Origin: Huiozyma naganishii CBS 8797
Taxonomy: Eukaryota; Ascomycota; Saccharomycetes; Saccharomycetales; Saccharomycetaceae
Length of the DNA stretch: 64,000 nucleotides
NCBI RefSeq assembly: GCF_000348985.1
Contig: NC_035925.1
Coordinates: forward strand, 248,001 to 312,000
Direction: 5' to 3'
The position numbers and the translations under genes were made by a program. Of this stretch, positions 44,869 to 53,022 are shown in pieces. The notes below the pieces were generated by a model, which saw nothing but the letters and a program-made list of their open reading frames with translations, made no database searches and was not told the DNA's origin. The first letter of the stretch is position 1. Every line of letters begins with the position of its first letter.

Positions 44869-45630
44869 CTACGACCAGACGTTCTTGAATAGATCGTTGT
44901 CGTCCAGGGATACAGTAGAGTTTTCGTCCCTCTTGCTCGCTGTAGATGGGTACACAGGATGGAAATACGTGGAACCGTTCATGCTTTGGGTGCCTCCGAC
45001 TGCTGTGTTTGTGTGCGAGGGGGCAGAGTTCACACTCGTGGCACTGCCCGTGGGCTTGGAGTACAGCGAGAGGATCGACTTCTTCAAGTCTGGTCTTGCA
45101 TCCGTCGGTATGCGTGGTTGTGCCGTGCTGGTGGTAACAGGTATCGTGTTCAATTGAGGCGGTGGTGGTGTGTTGTTGCTCGAGAAGGGAGAATCAACAG
45201 CGGGGGGCTCCTCGGTGGTGGCCTGTGGTGGAGCACTACCCGCAACCCACTTCTTAAACTCGTACTTGTTCCTAATGAAATTCTGTAACTTGTTCGTGTC
45301 CAGAAGCAACCGCTTGAAGTTCTCCCTGTCCTCTGCAGTCTGGCCACGGTCCAGAGCAGCCTCGTAGTACCTGTTCGCGGCCACATTCGACCCCATACGC
45401 ACAAGCTCCACGAGGTTCTCCTCCCGCCACGTGTCCAGGTCCACAGACTTCACTTTGGAGATGTGTGTCCCCAAGGAACGGTGGATCCCAGCACATTTAA
45501 TGCATACGAACACGCCCAGAGACCAGGAGGCCCACCGCGGGTGCGATTGAGACTTACAGTCCGCACAGCAGGCGTTCCCCGGGTCCCGCAACAGTGCCGC
45601 CAGCGCCTTCTTCACCGGTACAGACGTCAT
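44869..45630 (-). CDS. AGE2: AGE2, ARF GTPase-activating protein
   Basis: ArfGAP acting in trans-Golgi and endosomal vesicle transport. It starts at the ATG at 45630 (MTSVPVKKALAALLRDPGNA), giving 253 aa (298 in S. cerevisiae, YIL044C). The N-terminal ArfGAP zinc finger uses C22, C25, C43 and C46 (CADC...FVCIKC), followed by the catalytic arginine R51 in CAGIHRSLGTHISKVKSVDLD. The domain ends near 125. The remaining half is Pro/Thr/Ser-rich and disordered. It is tandem with CBR1 and PKP1 on the minus strand, as in S. cerevisiae. Confidence 0.94.
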   Translation of the reverse strand: MTSVPVKKALAALLRDPGNACCADCKSQSHPRWASWSLGVFVCIKCAGIHRSLGTHISKVKSVDLDTWREENLVELVRMGSNVAANRYYEAALDRGQTAEDRENFKRLLLDTNKLQNFIRNKYEFKKWVAGSAPPQATTEEPPAVDSPFSSNNTPPPPQLNTIPVTTSTAQPRIPTDARPDLKKSILSLYSKPTGSATSVNSAPSHTNTAVGGTQSMNGSTYFHPVYPSTASKRDENSTVSLDDNDLFKNVWS

Positions 45631-45696
45631 ACGGGGTTCTCGAGCAGCGGTTCTGGTCCATCTTAGCAAAGACGTGTCAATTGATCACATATACTT

Positions 45697-45720
45697 TATA
45701 TATATATATATATATATATA
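45697..45720. repeat. (TA)12 dinucleotide repeat
   Basis: 24 bases of TA between the AGE2 start and the CBR1 stop. It may act as 3'-end signal for CBR1 or TATA for AGE2. Confidence 0.9.
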
Positions 45721-45753
45721 TTATTATATAACGGGTACGAGACAATGGGTCTC

Positions 45754-46625
45754 TCAAAAAGAGAAGATCTGGTCGGTCATCTTTGCAGGGACCCCGCCGC
45801 GCTTGTACTCGAGTTCCTTGGCGAGTCTCTTCGCGGAGGAGACCATCCTGGGTGGGCCACACAGCAACAACTGCGTTCCCGGCTCGGACCCACGGGGGAA
45901 CAGCTTCTCCATGAGTTCCCCAGTGACGTACCCTTGGCCGCCCTCCCAGTCGTCGCGGTCGACTCTGTCGAGCAGGTAGTACACACTGAACTGTTCAGGT
46001 CTCTCGCTGACGATCCGGTCGATCTCGTTCTTGAGCAAGATGTCCTCCTCGGAGGCGTTCCCGTAGATGAGCGAGACGCGCGTCTTGTCCTTAGGGTTCC
46101 CCGAGATAGCCTTCAGCAATTGGAACATGGGCGTGATGCCCGTACCACCAGCAACCATGCTGATGTGTCTCTTGAAATTCGGCTTGTAGTCGTACGGCCC
46201 AAGTGGGCCCGTCACACTGATACTGTCCCCGACTTTCAACTCACCGATACGCTTTGACACGGTACCACTCGCGTATGACTTCACCATCAACTCGAAGTAC
46301 CCGCGCGCGTCTTCGTCTAGCGAGATGGGCGTGTACGACCGCACGACGGTCTTCCCATCTGGCGTCTCGGTGCGCACAGAGACGTGCTGTCCAATGGGCA
46401 ACCCGAGCACCATACTCTCGTGGGACAGACCAAACCGGTACACCGCGTGTCGTGCGTCAACACAGTCTTCGACACGAGCGGGAAGTCCACGTAAGTCCCC
46501 GCGCCAACCAGGGCCTTATCGGCTTGCTTCGCCTGCTTCTTCCTCCCGGACAAGGCCCGCACGAGCTTGCTGATCGCCAGCACTAGCCCGAGAACCACCA
46601 ACTGTATCATCAACGTTCTGTCCAT
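45754..46625 (-). CDS. CBR1: CBR1, NADH-cytochrome b5 reductase, with one-base frame break
   Basis: Membrane flavoenzyme passing electrons from NADH to cytochrome b5 for sterol and fatty-acid modification. An ATG at 46625 opens MDRTLMIQLVVLGLVLAISK (membrane anchor) and runs through VDFPLVSKTVLTHDT. The frame then shifts by -1 at about 46446 and continues VYRFGLSHESMVLGLPIGQH to the stop at 45754. Joined, the length would be about 290 aa, close to 284 in S. cerevisiae. The FAD motif RSYTPISLD, NAD motif GGTGITPMFQLL and CGPPRMV are intact. One base appears to be missing; no slippery heptamer is present. A sequencing error is the simplest reading. Confidence 0.88.
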
Positions 46626-46786
46626 GGCCCGACTCGCCGTCAATGACCCCCAGGCATCAACACACAGTCCCTTCTCAACATCTTCGTCGCGTCGAAACGA
46701 GACTCGCTTTTATACCGTCTGAAGTTTGACGACGACGCCTCGAATTGGGTGTCGTTGCCAGTTGTGTGGAGGGGGGGGGGGCGAGT

Positions 46787-48016
46787 TCACCGTTGGAACG
46801 CGGCCGCTGCGGGTCCCCTCATGGTCAAGTACACGTCCGTGCCGTGTCCCCAGAGACTCTGCACGTCGATCTTCCCGTCGAAGAGCTCGAGGTACGTGCG
46901 ACACAGGGGCAGACCAAACCCCATCCCGGCAACGCTCTTGACCGCCTCGCCAGCATGCATCTGTGCCGTAGCGGTGTCCGTGTCCGCGGCCTCTGTCGTG
47001 GTCGTGTAGGAGTAGTCGAAGATGTGGGACTCGACTCCCGGTGGGATCCCACCACCTCGGTCAGAGACGCGGAGGGTCAGTTCCGTCTCGTGTGGTCGCA
47101 AGAGAGTGACCTCGACAGGGTGGTGCGAGGCCCCAGCTTCGATCTGCGCACGGGCAGCGTTCTTCAACACCTCAGTGAGGATATACTCGAACACAGTCGG
47201 GATACAGGAGAAGTGGACCACCTCTCCTGGGTGTCCCTNNNAAGTGATGTTCAGTGGTGGTACGGCCGAGTCGTACTTCATGTTGCACAGGTCCCCCACG
47301 AACTCGTAGCTGTGCGTGATCAGTTTGGCGATGTCTACGTCCCTGTGCACGACACCGACGGTTCCAGGGGACGCGTCCCTGTTGTCGACGAGCGCGATGT
47401 AGTGCGTCGCAAGTAGTTTCATGGCGATCCTGTGCCGGAGATGGTCATTGAGGAAATCGTAGACGAGTCGGTGGCCGTAGTACTCTGAGATCTCTTGTAG
47501 TCCAGCGGACAAAGTCACAAGTGTATCCTGGTGGTTTTCGAGGAAGTCTTGCATCAGAGTGAGCATCTTGTTTGCGTTGTAGATGTCGTAGGGGAACGAG
47601 TTTGAAAGTAGCGAGCGCAAAGTGTTGAGGTACAACGAGTGGGACTCCTCGATCTTCGGATTCAAAAGCGCTATGTAGGGGAGCCGCTGGATCGCGTTCA
47701 GTTGCCGGCATGTGTACGCCAAAAGCAAGTTCATCGTCTCGATCCCAAACACGTACCGTTCGTTAGGTGTCAGCGGTGATGCGTACTTCAATAGAAAACC
47801 GTACCGCAGCGGCTGGATCGGCTTCCTCGCGTAGTCCAGGATCAACAACTCGATGTTCGACCGCACTCTGTAGTTCTCCTCAAACCCGAGGTGTGCAGCA
47901 AGCGGCACCCGTGGACGGTTGTGGCCCTTCCCCTTGGACAGCAACCTGCGGGACGGGGAACAATACGCCCGCGTGCCCACCACCCACTCTGAAGACAGCC
48001 CAATACAACGCAGCAT
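46787..48016 (-). CDS. PKP1: PKP1, mitochondrial pyruvate dehydrogenase kinase (contains NNN)
   Basis: GHKL-fold protein kinase that phosphorylates and inactivates the E1-alpha subunit Pda1 of pyruvate dehydrogenase. It has 409 aa (394 in S. cerevisiae, YIL042C). A basic N-terminus suits mitochondrial import. The helical regulatory domain includes NERYVFGIETMNLLLAYTCR. The ATPase N-box is EYILTEVLKNAARAQIE, the G1 box DRGGGIPP and the G2 box GMGFGLPLCRTYLELFDG. Three undetermined bases (47239-47241) fall between the two domains and keep the frame. Very GC-rich codon use. Confidence 0.93.
   Translation of the reverse strand: MLRCIGLSSEWVVGTRAYCSPSRRLLSKGKGHNRPRVPLAAHLGFEENYRVRSNIELLILDYARKPIQPLRYGFLLKYASPLTPNERYVFGIETMNLLLAYTCRQLNAIQRLPYIALLNPKIEESHSLYLNTLRSLLSNSFPYDIYNANKMLTLMQDFLENHQDTLVTLSAGLQEISEYYGHRLVYDFLNDHLRHRIAMKLLATHYIALVDNRDASPGTVGVVHRDVDIAKLITHSYEFVGDLCNMKYDSAVPPLNITXXGHPGEVVHFSCIPTVFEYILTEVLKNAARAQIEAGASHHPVEVTLLRPHETELTLRVSDRGGGIPPGVESHIFDYSYTTTTEAADTDTATAQMHAGEAVKSVAGMGFGLPLCRTYLELFDGKIDVQSLWGHGTDVYLTMRGPAAAAFQR
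47239..47241. other. NNN: undetermined bases
   Basis: Three N within the PKP1 coding region. They make two codons unreadable but keep the frame. The presence of N shows that this part is an imperfect assembly. Confidence 0.99.
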
Positions 48017-48168
48017 GCCTGGACAGCCTTCCTCGAAGTCCCATTACCTGTCCAGTCCAACTCTTAAACTGTTCAATATTTAAAGTCGATGAAGACGGAG
48101 AGACGTGTCCTCACTGTTTACAACAACGAACAAGAACCACAACGAGAATTAGGTCTACCGCTGAAGCC

Positions 48169-49197
48169 ATGTCCTCATTCAATTCGTTTGCCAGCTCGTT
48201 GAACAAGACTCTGTACGATTTCGGTTCGTCCGTGTCGCAGAAGACGCAGGAGTTTTCCAGGGACTTGCCCTCCTTGGCGCAGACGACGCAGCGGCTCGTC
48301 CAGGAGAAGTTGGGTCAAGTGACGGACATCTCGCAGTTACCCCAGGAGTACCTCGAGTTGGAGAAGCGTGTCGACGCGCTGAAGCTTGTGCACGAACATT
48401 TCCTCCAAGTGACTGCGATCTACGAGAACGAATCGTACGACTACCCGAAGTACGTCAGGGACTCCGTGAACGAGTGGTCCCGGACTGTTGCTACACGGGT
48501 CTCTGAATTGAGACACGTCTCCTCTGCCGCGGAAGCACAGCATGTGATTGCGGCCCCGACGCAAGAGACGGAACCGAAGACATTGCACTACGCACTGAGC
48601 AAAGTGGCCCTGAACGGGTCTCAACTCGTGGATAACTTGGACGCTCCAAGGACCCCCAGAGAGACGCAATTGTCCTCGGGACTGTTGGAGTTCAGTGGTG
48701 TTGAGGCAGAGTTGGCACAGGCGCGGCTGGAGCAGGACGCAGCGGTGAAGGCGCAATTCAACGAGAAGTTGCGTGGACAGTTGTCTGGAGAGATTGCCCG
48801 TGCCGCAGCGGCACGCAAGGAGGTGTTCCAGAAGAGACTACAGTATGACGTCGCACGGACGAACCTTCTGAACGCGAAACCGGAGAAGGAGGCCTCGCTG
48901 CGCGTGCAAATGGAGACGCTCGAGGACGAGTTCGCACAGTGCACGGAGCACGCTACGATCGTCATGCAGGAGGTGCTATCGCAGGCGGACCTGTTGGGAG
49001 CCGTGAGAAGACTAGCAGCGGCACAGCACGCGTACCACGAGCGTTCTGCGGCCATCCTTGAAGGATTTCTAGGGGCTGCTGAGGCATCCGCCGCTACGAC
49101 AGCAACTACTGCTCCAGACACCTCAGCAGCAGACGTCTCACCAGATGCTTCCACTGCAGGAGATACGTCCACCCCAATCGACCTCGACGACGAGTGA
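48169..49197 (+). CDS. GVP36: GVP36, BAR-domain Golgi vesicle protein
   Basis: BAR-domain protein of late Golgi and early-endosome vesicles that assists endocytosis and vacuole biogenesis. It starts at the ATG at 48169 (MSSFNSFASSLNKTLYDFGS), giving 342 aa (326 in S. cerevisiae, YIL041W). The BAR helices span about 15-300, with SVSQKTQEFSRDLPSLAQTT, LPQEYLELEKRVDALKLVHE and long Ala/Glu/Arg-rich coiled coils. An acidic Thr/Ala-rich tail follows. It diverges from PKP1 with a 152-bp gap. The frame is open for 130 codons upstream, but that part overlaps PKP1 and is a shadow. Confidence 0.94.
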   Translation: MSSFNSFASSLNKTLYDFGSSVSQKTQEFSRDLPSLAQTTQRLVQEKLGQVTDISQLPQEYLELEKRVDALKLVHEHFLQVTAIYENESYDYPKYVRDSVNEWSRTVATRVSELRHVSSAAEAQHVIAAPTQETEPKTLHYALSKVALNGSQLVDNLDAPRTPRETQLSSGLLEFSGVEAELAQARLEQDAAVKAQFNEKLRGQLSGEIARAAAARKEVFQKRLQYDVARTNLLNAKPEKEASLRVQMETLEDEFAQCTEHATIVMQEVLSQADLLGAVRRLAAAQHAYHERSAAILEGFLGAAEASAATTATTAPDTSAADVSPDASTAGDTSTPIDLDDE

Positions 49198-49317
49198 ACC
49201 CTCCTCCTCCTCTTCTTCTTCTTCTTTCTGTACGTTTTGTATCAAATCGCTTCTACTACCACTACTACCACTCCAAGTACTACCACAAGGACCACAAGAA
49301 GTACATTACACGGCCCG

Positions 49318-49695
49318 ATGAGACTAGACGAGTCACAGATGGAGGAGGCCGCACAGCGGTGTGTGTTGCTACTGCTGCGGTGGACGATCCGGGCGCTACA
49401 GTTGGCCGTGCCCCTCGTGCAGCGGTTCAGCAGTGCACACCCAACACTGTTCCTGTACTTGGCACTGTTTGCCATGGTTTACACATCTGCTGTCGTGTTG
49501 CGGAACGTACTCGGGCTCGTACGTCGTACGATGTGGTTACTGTTCGCGGTCGTCTGCGCAGCGGTGTACCTCCGCGGTGCAGAGCAGTTCCTCGTCGTGG
49601 ACCTCCCGGAACAACTCGAACAGGCGTGGAGGGCCGTGCAGTGGATCTACGGTCCAGCAACATCGCAGACGCCGAGGACAGCTGCTCATAACTGA
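49318..49695 (+). CDS. APQ12: APQ12, nuclear envelope/ER membrane protein
   Basis: ER and nuclear-envelope protein needed for nuclear pore biogenesis and lipid homeostasis. It starts at the ATG at 49318 (MRLDESQMEEAAQR), giving 125 aa (138 in S. cerevisiae, YIL040W). Two membrane segments, about 45-63 and 70-93, are separated by a short Arg-containing turn, the hairpin layout of the family. A C-terminal amphipathic stretch (LEQAWRAVQWIYGP) ends the protein. The GVP36-APQ12 tandem order matches S. cerevisiae. Confidence 0.9.
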   Translation: MRLDESQMEEAAQRCVLLLLRWTIRALQLAVPLVQRFSSAHPTLFLYLALFAMVYTSAVVLRNVLGLVRRTMWLLFAVVCAAVYLRGAEQFLVVDLPEQLEQAWRAVQWIYGPATSQTPRTAAHN

Positions 49696-49876
49696 CAGTG
49701 GCACAAGTGTCCAGTGGCCGACTCCTATTCCCAGCTGCGGCCCCTTTTGATCGTCGCGCAGAACACGTATATAAACAGAGACGACGACGACGACGACGAC
49801 AACGAGGAAGAAGAACAAGAAGAACAAAAAGAATAAGAAGAATAAGAAGAATTGATACGAGGACACCAGGGCACAC

Positions 49877-51016
49877 ATGCACGAACATAAGGTGGTCAGC
49901 ATGAGTTACTACGATGCGCTCGGGGTGAAGCCGGACGCGACGCCAGCGGACATCAAGAGGGCGTACAGGACGAAGTTCATGAACTTCTACGGGAAGATGA
50001 ACGAACGGACTAACGAGACGCCGACCGTGTGGGCGAACTTCACGAGGGAGACGCGCGCGTACCAGGTGCTCCGTGACAGGCAGTTGCGTCGGAAGTACGA
50101 CCATTACGGACCGGGGGAGAAAGTTGTGCCACCAGGTGGGTTCCTGGGGACAGAGACTTTCTGTTCCCATTCGTTTGGTGGGGACGGGTTTCGTCCTTGG
50201 ATTGGCGAGTTCACTCTGTTCCGAGTGATCAATGAGGCCGTGCAGATGATGCATCAGGAGCACGGTCATACGTTGCTGGGCCGCAAAGGGTCATCGAACA
50301 AGCTTTCTACAGAGCAAGAGGACAAGTTGAAGGCAAGCGCACAGGAGAGGTACGCGAAGAGCGGGAACGAGATGCACGAGATGATCGAGGCGCTGGACTA
50401 CAAGCTTGAACGGTACTACTTCGCCGTGAAGGATGGCGAGCTGGACAAGTTCGAGCGCAGGTTGCTCGAGGACGTCGAGTTGCTCAAGCTCGAGTCCTTC
50501 GGGATAGAGCTGCTGCGGATCATCGCGCTCGTGTACCGCACAAAGGCGACGAACTACGTTATGGCGGATAAGACGCTTGGTGTCTCGCGTCTGTTCACCA
50601 AATTCAGAGATAACACCAGGGACATGAAGTCCACTTTGGGGGTGCTCAACACGAGTATAGACGTCCGTGAGAAAGTCGGGGAGTTTTCAGAGAAGGACCA
50701 GGACAAACTCACGGAGCAAGAGCAACTCAAATTCGACACTCTCATTAAGGACAAGACACTCTCCGTCATGTGGGCAGTCTCGAAAGCGGAACTTATCAGG
50801 AAACTCAGAGACGTCTGTAACGCCATCCTCCACGACCAGACAGTAAAGCCAAGTGACAGAATGGTCAAGGCCAAGGGACTGTTATTCATCGCCGACAAGT
50901 TTAGCCAGGCGCAACGCACCCCAGAGGAGGACGTCGCGGCTCGTGACTTCGAGAAGATGTTCATCGGCGTCGATGAACAGATGATCCAGGCATCAATGAG
51001 CATCAATGCCTCGTGA
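49877..51016 (+). CDS. CAJ1: CAJ1-like J-domain protein lacking the HPD motif
   Basis: Orthologue by sequence and place of CAJ1 (YER048C), a type II/III DnaJ protein with relative DJP1. It has 379 aa (391 in S. cerevisiae); the start is 49877 or 49901. The J-domain skeleton is clear: YYDALGVKPDATPADIKRAY, then RAYQVLRDRQLRRKYDHYG. At the place where HPD should follow helix II the protein reads F37-Y38-G39-K40, so H, P and D are all replaced and Hsp70 stimulation is probably lost. The CAJ1-specific C-terminal domain is kept: FGGDGFRPWIGEFTLFRVIN, LESFGIELLRIIALVYRTKA and MVKAKGLLFIADKFSQA. Confidence 0.9.
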   Translation: MHEHKVVSMSYYDALGVKPDATPADIKRAYRTKFMNFYGKMNERTNETPTVWANFTRETRAYQVLRDRQLRRKYDHYGPGEKVVPPGGFLGTETFCSHSFGGDGFRPWIGEFTLFRVINEAVQMMHQEHGHTLLGRKGSSNKLSTEQEDKLKASAQERYAKSGNEMHEMIEALDYKLERYYFAVKDGELDKFERRLLEDVELLKLESFGIELLRIIALVYRTKATNYVMADKTLGVSRLFTKFRDNTRDMKSTLGVLNTSIDVREKVGEFSEKDQDKLTEQEQLKFDTLIKDKTLSVMWAVSKAELIRKLRDVCNAILHDQTVKPSDRMVKAKGLLFIADKFSQAQRTPEEDVAARDFEKMFIGVDEQMIQASMSINAS

Positions 51017-51214
51017 GGAGGTCCGGGGCAGGTGTTCCCTATACAATTGATAAAAATACACCGTTTCCTCGCCAACTACCTCTCTACCTCTCTATACTTT
51101 TGTATGTGTGTATCTCAATAAGCTGTTATTGAAAAGATTTGTGTTCACTGCAATGCATCTACGACCACTACCACCACGCTAAGTTCATTCTACTGCAGCC
51201 ACTACAACTGCATC

Positions 51215-52639
51215 ATGTTGAGCAAGCAGACTGTGAGGAAGGCGGCCATCGTCAGCACGCTGCTGGCCATCGTCAGTAACGTCTTCATCTTCACGTTCCC
51301 GTCGATCCACCCGACAAGGTGCTCCTGGCACTGCAGCAGCAGCAGTACCACTGGGGAGACCGTCGCTCCTGAGGCGTTGGCCCTCTGGGAGAAGGCACTG
51401 TTCTACGCCAAACGATACGTCAGCGACGTGGTTTATCAAACATTACAAGCAGAAGAGGCAACAGACGAGGGGGACATCCACATGATGGCGTTTGGTGACC
51501 CGCAGATCAAGGGTATCTGGCCCAACACACCGTACCGGTCTCGCCTGGATATATTCGGGAACGACCACTTCCTTGGACACATCTACTCGACAATGAGCAA
51601 GCGGTTGCACCCAGACTACGTCGTCGTCATGGGCGACCTCTTCTCGTCGCAATGGATCGGGGACTCAGAGTTCTACAACCGTACGAGACGGTACGTGTCC
51701 CGCCTCTTCCACAGGGACACTACCCCATTGGAGGCCATACAAAGGGAGAACCACGACGAGGACGGGCTGTACAAAGTTGACTGGGACGCTTGGGGGAAAC
51801 AGTTTGAGAGGGAGGCGCAGAACAACACCTTCCAATTCGGGTTCCAGGACATCCATTCTTGGGATCCACAACGGGATGAGTTCCTCATGGTCAACCTAAC
51901 GGGGAACCACGACGTTGGGTACTCTGGTGACGCGACGTACCAGCACTTGGCAAGGTTCCAGCAGATTTTCGGGAAGGACAACTACTGGATAGAGTACAAC
52001 GCCGGCACGGACAAGGCATGGCGGATCGTAGTACTTAACGACTTGCTTCTCGAGGGACCCGCATTGCAACCAGAGTTTGTTCAGTACACGTGGGAGTTCC
52101 TATATCAGCTGTTCGAGAGGAACTTCGACGGCAGCACGGTCCTCCTGACACACATCCCATTCCATAAGGAGGAAGGTCTCTGCTACGACGGACCGGAACT
52201 CAGGTACTACCCGGAGGTCTTCGAAAGGGAACCTTACAAGGCGAACTTGCTCAGATCGCAAAATCACATCAGCGAAGAGGTCACCAACAAAGTGTTCAAC
52301 TTGGTGTTCTCAAACGATAAACCGGGCATCGTCCTCGTCGGTCACGACCACGAGGGGTGCGAGGTCGTCTACAACAGGTTCAACGACCAAGGTGAGTGGG
52401 TCGCCGCGAAGGATACAGTCGAGGGTGCGGATTATCACCTAAAGGAGGTCACCGTGCGGTCCATGATGGGAGAGTTCAACGGGAACACAGGGCTGCTCAC
52501 GGGCCATTTCAACACGAACCAGAAACAGTGGGAGTGGACATTCACTTTGTGCCCCTTTGCCATACAACACGCCTGGTGGTTTGCCAAGGCGGCTGCCTTG
52601 GTGGCCGGGTTCGTTTGGTCCTTGTACATAGTATTGTGA
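51215..52639 (+). CDS. TED1: TED1, ER GPI-glycan remodelling phosphoesterase
   Basis: ER membrane metallophosphoesterase that removes ethanolamine phosphate from the second mannose of GPI anchors, aiding p24-dependent export. It has 474 aa (473 in S. cerevisiae, YIL039W). An N-terminal signal anchor (about 9-26) and a C-terminal membrane segment (WWFAKAAALVAGFVWSLYIV) bracket the lumenal enzyme. Metal-site motifs in order: FGDPQIKG, GDLFSSQW, NLTGNHDVGY, LLTHIPFHKE and VLVGHDHEGCE. It follows CAJ1 by about 200 bp. Confidence 0.95.
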   Translation: MLSKQTVRKAAIVSTLLAIVSNVFIFTFPSIHPTRCSWHCSSSSTTGETVAPEALALWEKALFYAKRYVSDVVYQTLQAEEATDEGDIHMMAFGDPQIKGIWPNTPYRSRLDIFGNDHFLGHIYSTMSKRLHPDYVVVMGDLFSSQWIGDSEFYNRTRRYVSRLFHRDTTPLEAIQRENHDEDGLYKVDWDAWGKQFEREAQNNTFQFGFQDIHSWDPQRDEFLMVNLTGNHDVGYSGDATYQHLARFQQIFGKDNYWIEYNAGTDKAWRIVVLNDLLLEGPALQPEFVQYTWEFLYQLFERNFDGSTVLLTHIPFHKEEGLCYDGPELRYYPEVFEREPYKANLLRSQNHISEEVTNKVFNLVFSNDKPGIVLVGHDHEGCEVVYNRFNDQGEWVAAKDTVEGADYHLKEVTVRSMMGEFNGNTGLLTGHFNTNQKQWEWTFTLCPFAIQHAWWFAKAAALVAGFVWSLYIVL

Positions 52640-53022
52640 GCGGTAAAGAGGCCATGAGTGATACATAAGAGGCTACGTCAAATGTGCATGAGAATGGAGG
52701 CGCCAGATATGGTTACATATATATACCGAATACGTAATTATATGATTTCTATCAGATATACTTGCTTGTCCATACTGTGCCAGTTTGTATGCGTCCCAGT
52801 TTTGATACTCTAGTACTGCATTCCAAGTAGCGATGGGTCGATGGCTCCATAACAAAGCGGAGGCTTACATTTTATCTTGGGGGTAAGATTACTGTGCCAA
52901 ATAGCGCCCCTCACCTCAATTGATTCAACCATAGTTAACATTGAAAAGTTTCTAAAACACTATCGAACATAAAACATAAATAAGATGTCTTGTCTGAAGA
53001 ACCGGCTCCTCAATTCCGTAGC
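52640..53022. other. Convergent intergenic between TED1 and NOT3
   Basis: About 380 bp of AT-rich 3'-flank sequence with a TATATATA element near 52717-52724. I see no gene, tRNA or repeat. Confidence 0.5.

Noticed and set aside
45754..46625. Programmed frameshifting in CBR1
   Set aside because: No slippery XXXYYYZ heptamer or stimulatory structure is evident at 46446, and the homologue needs none.
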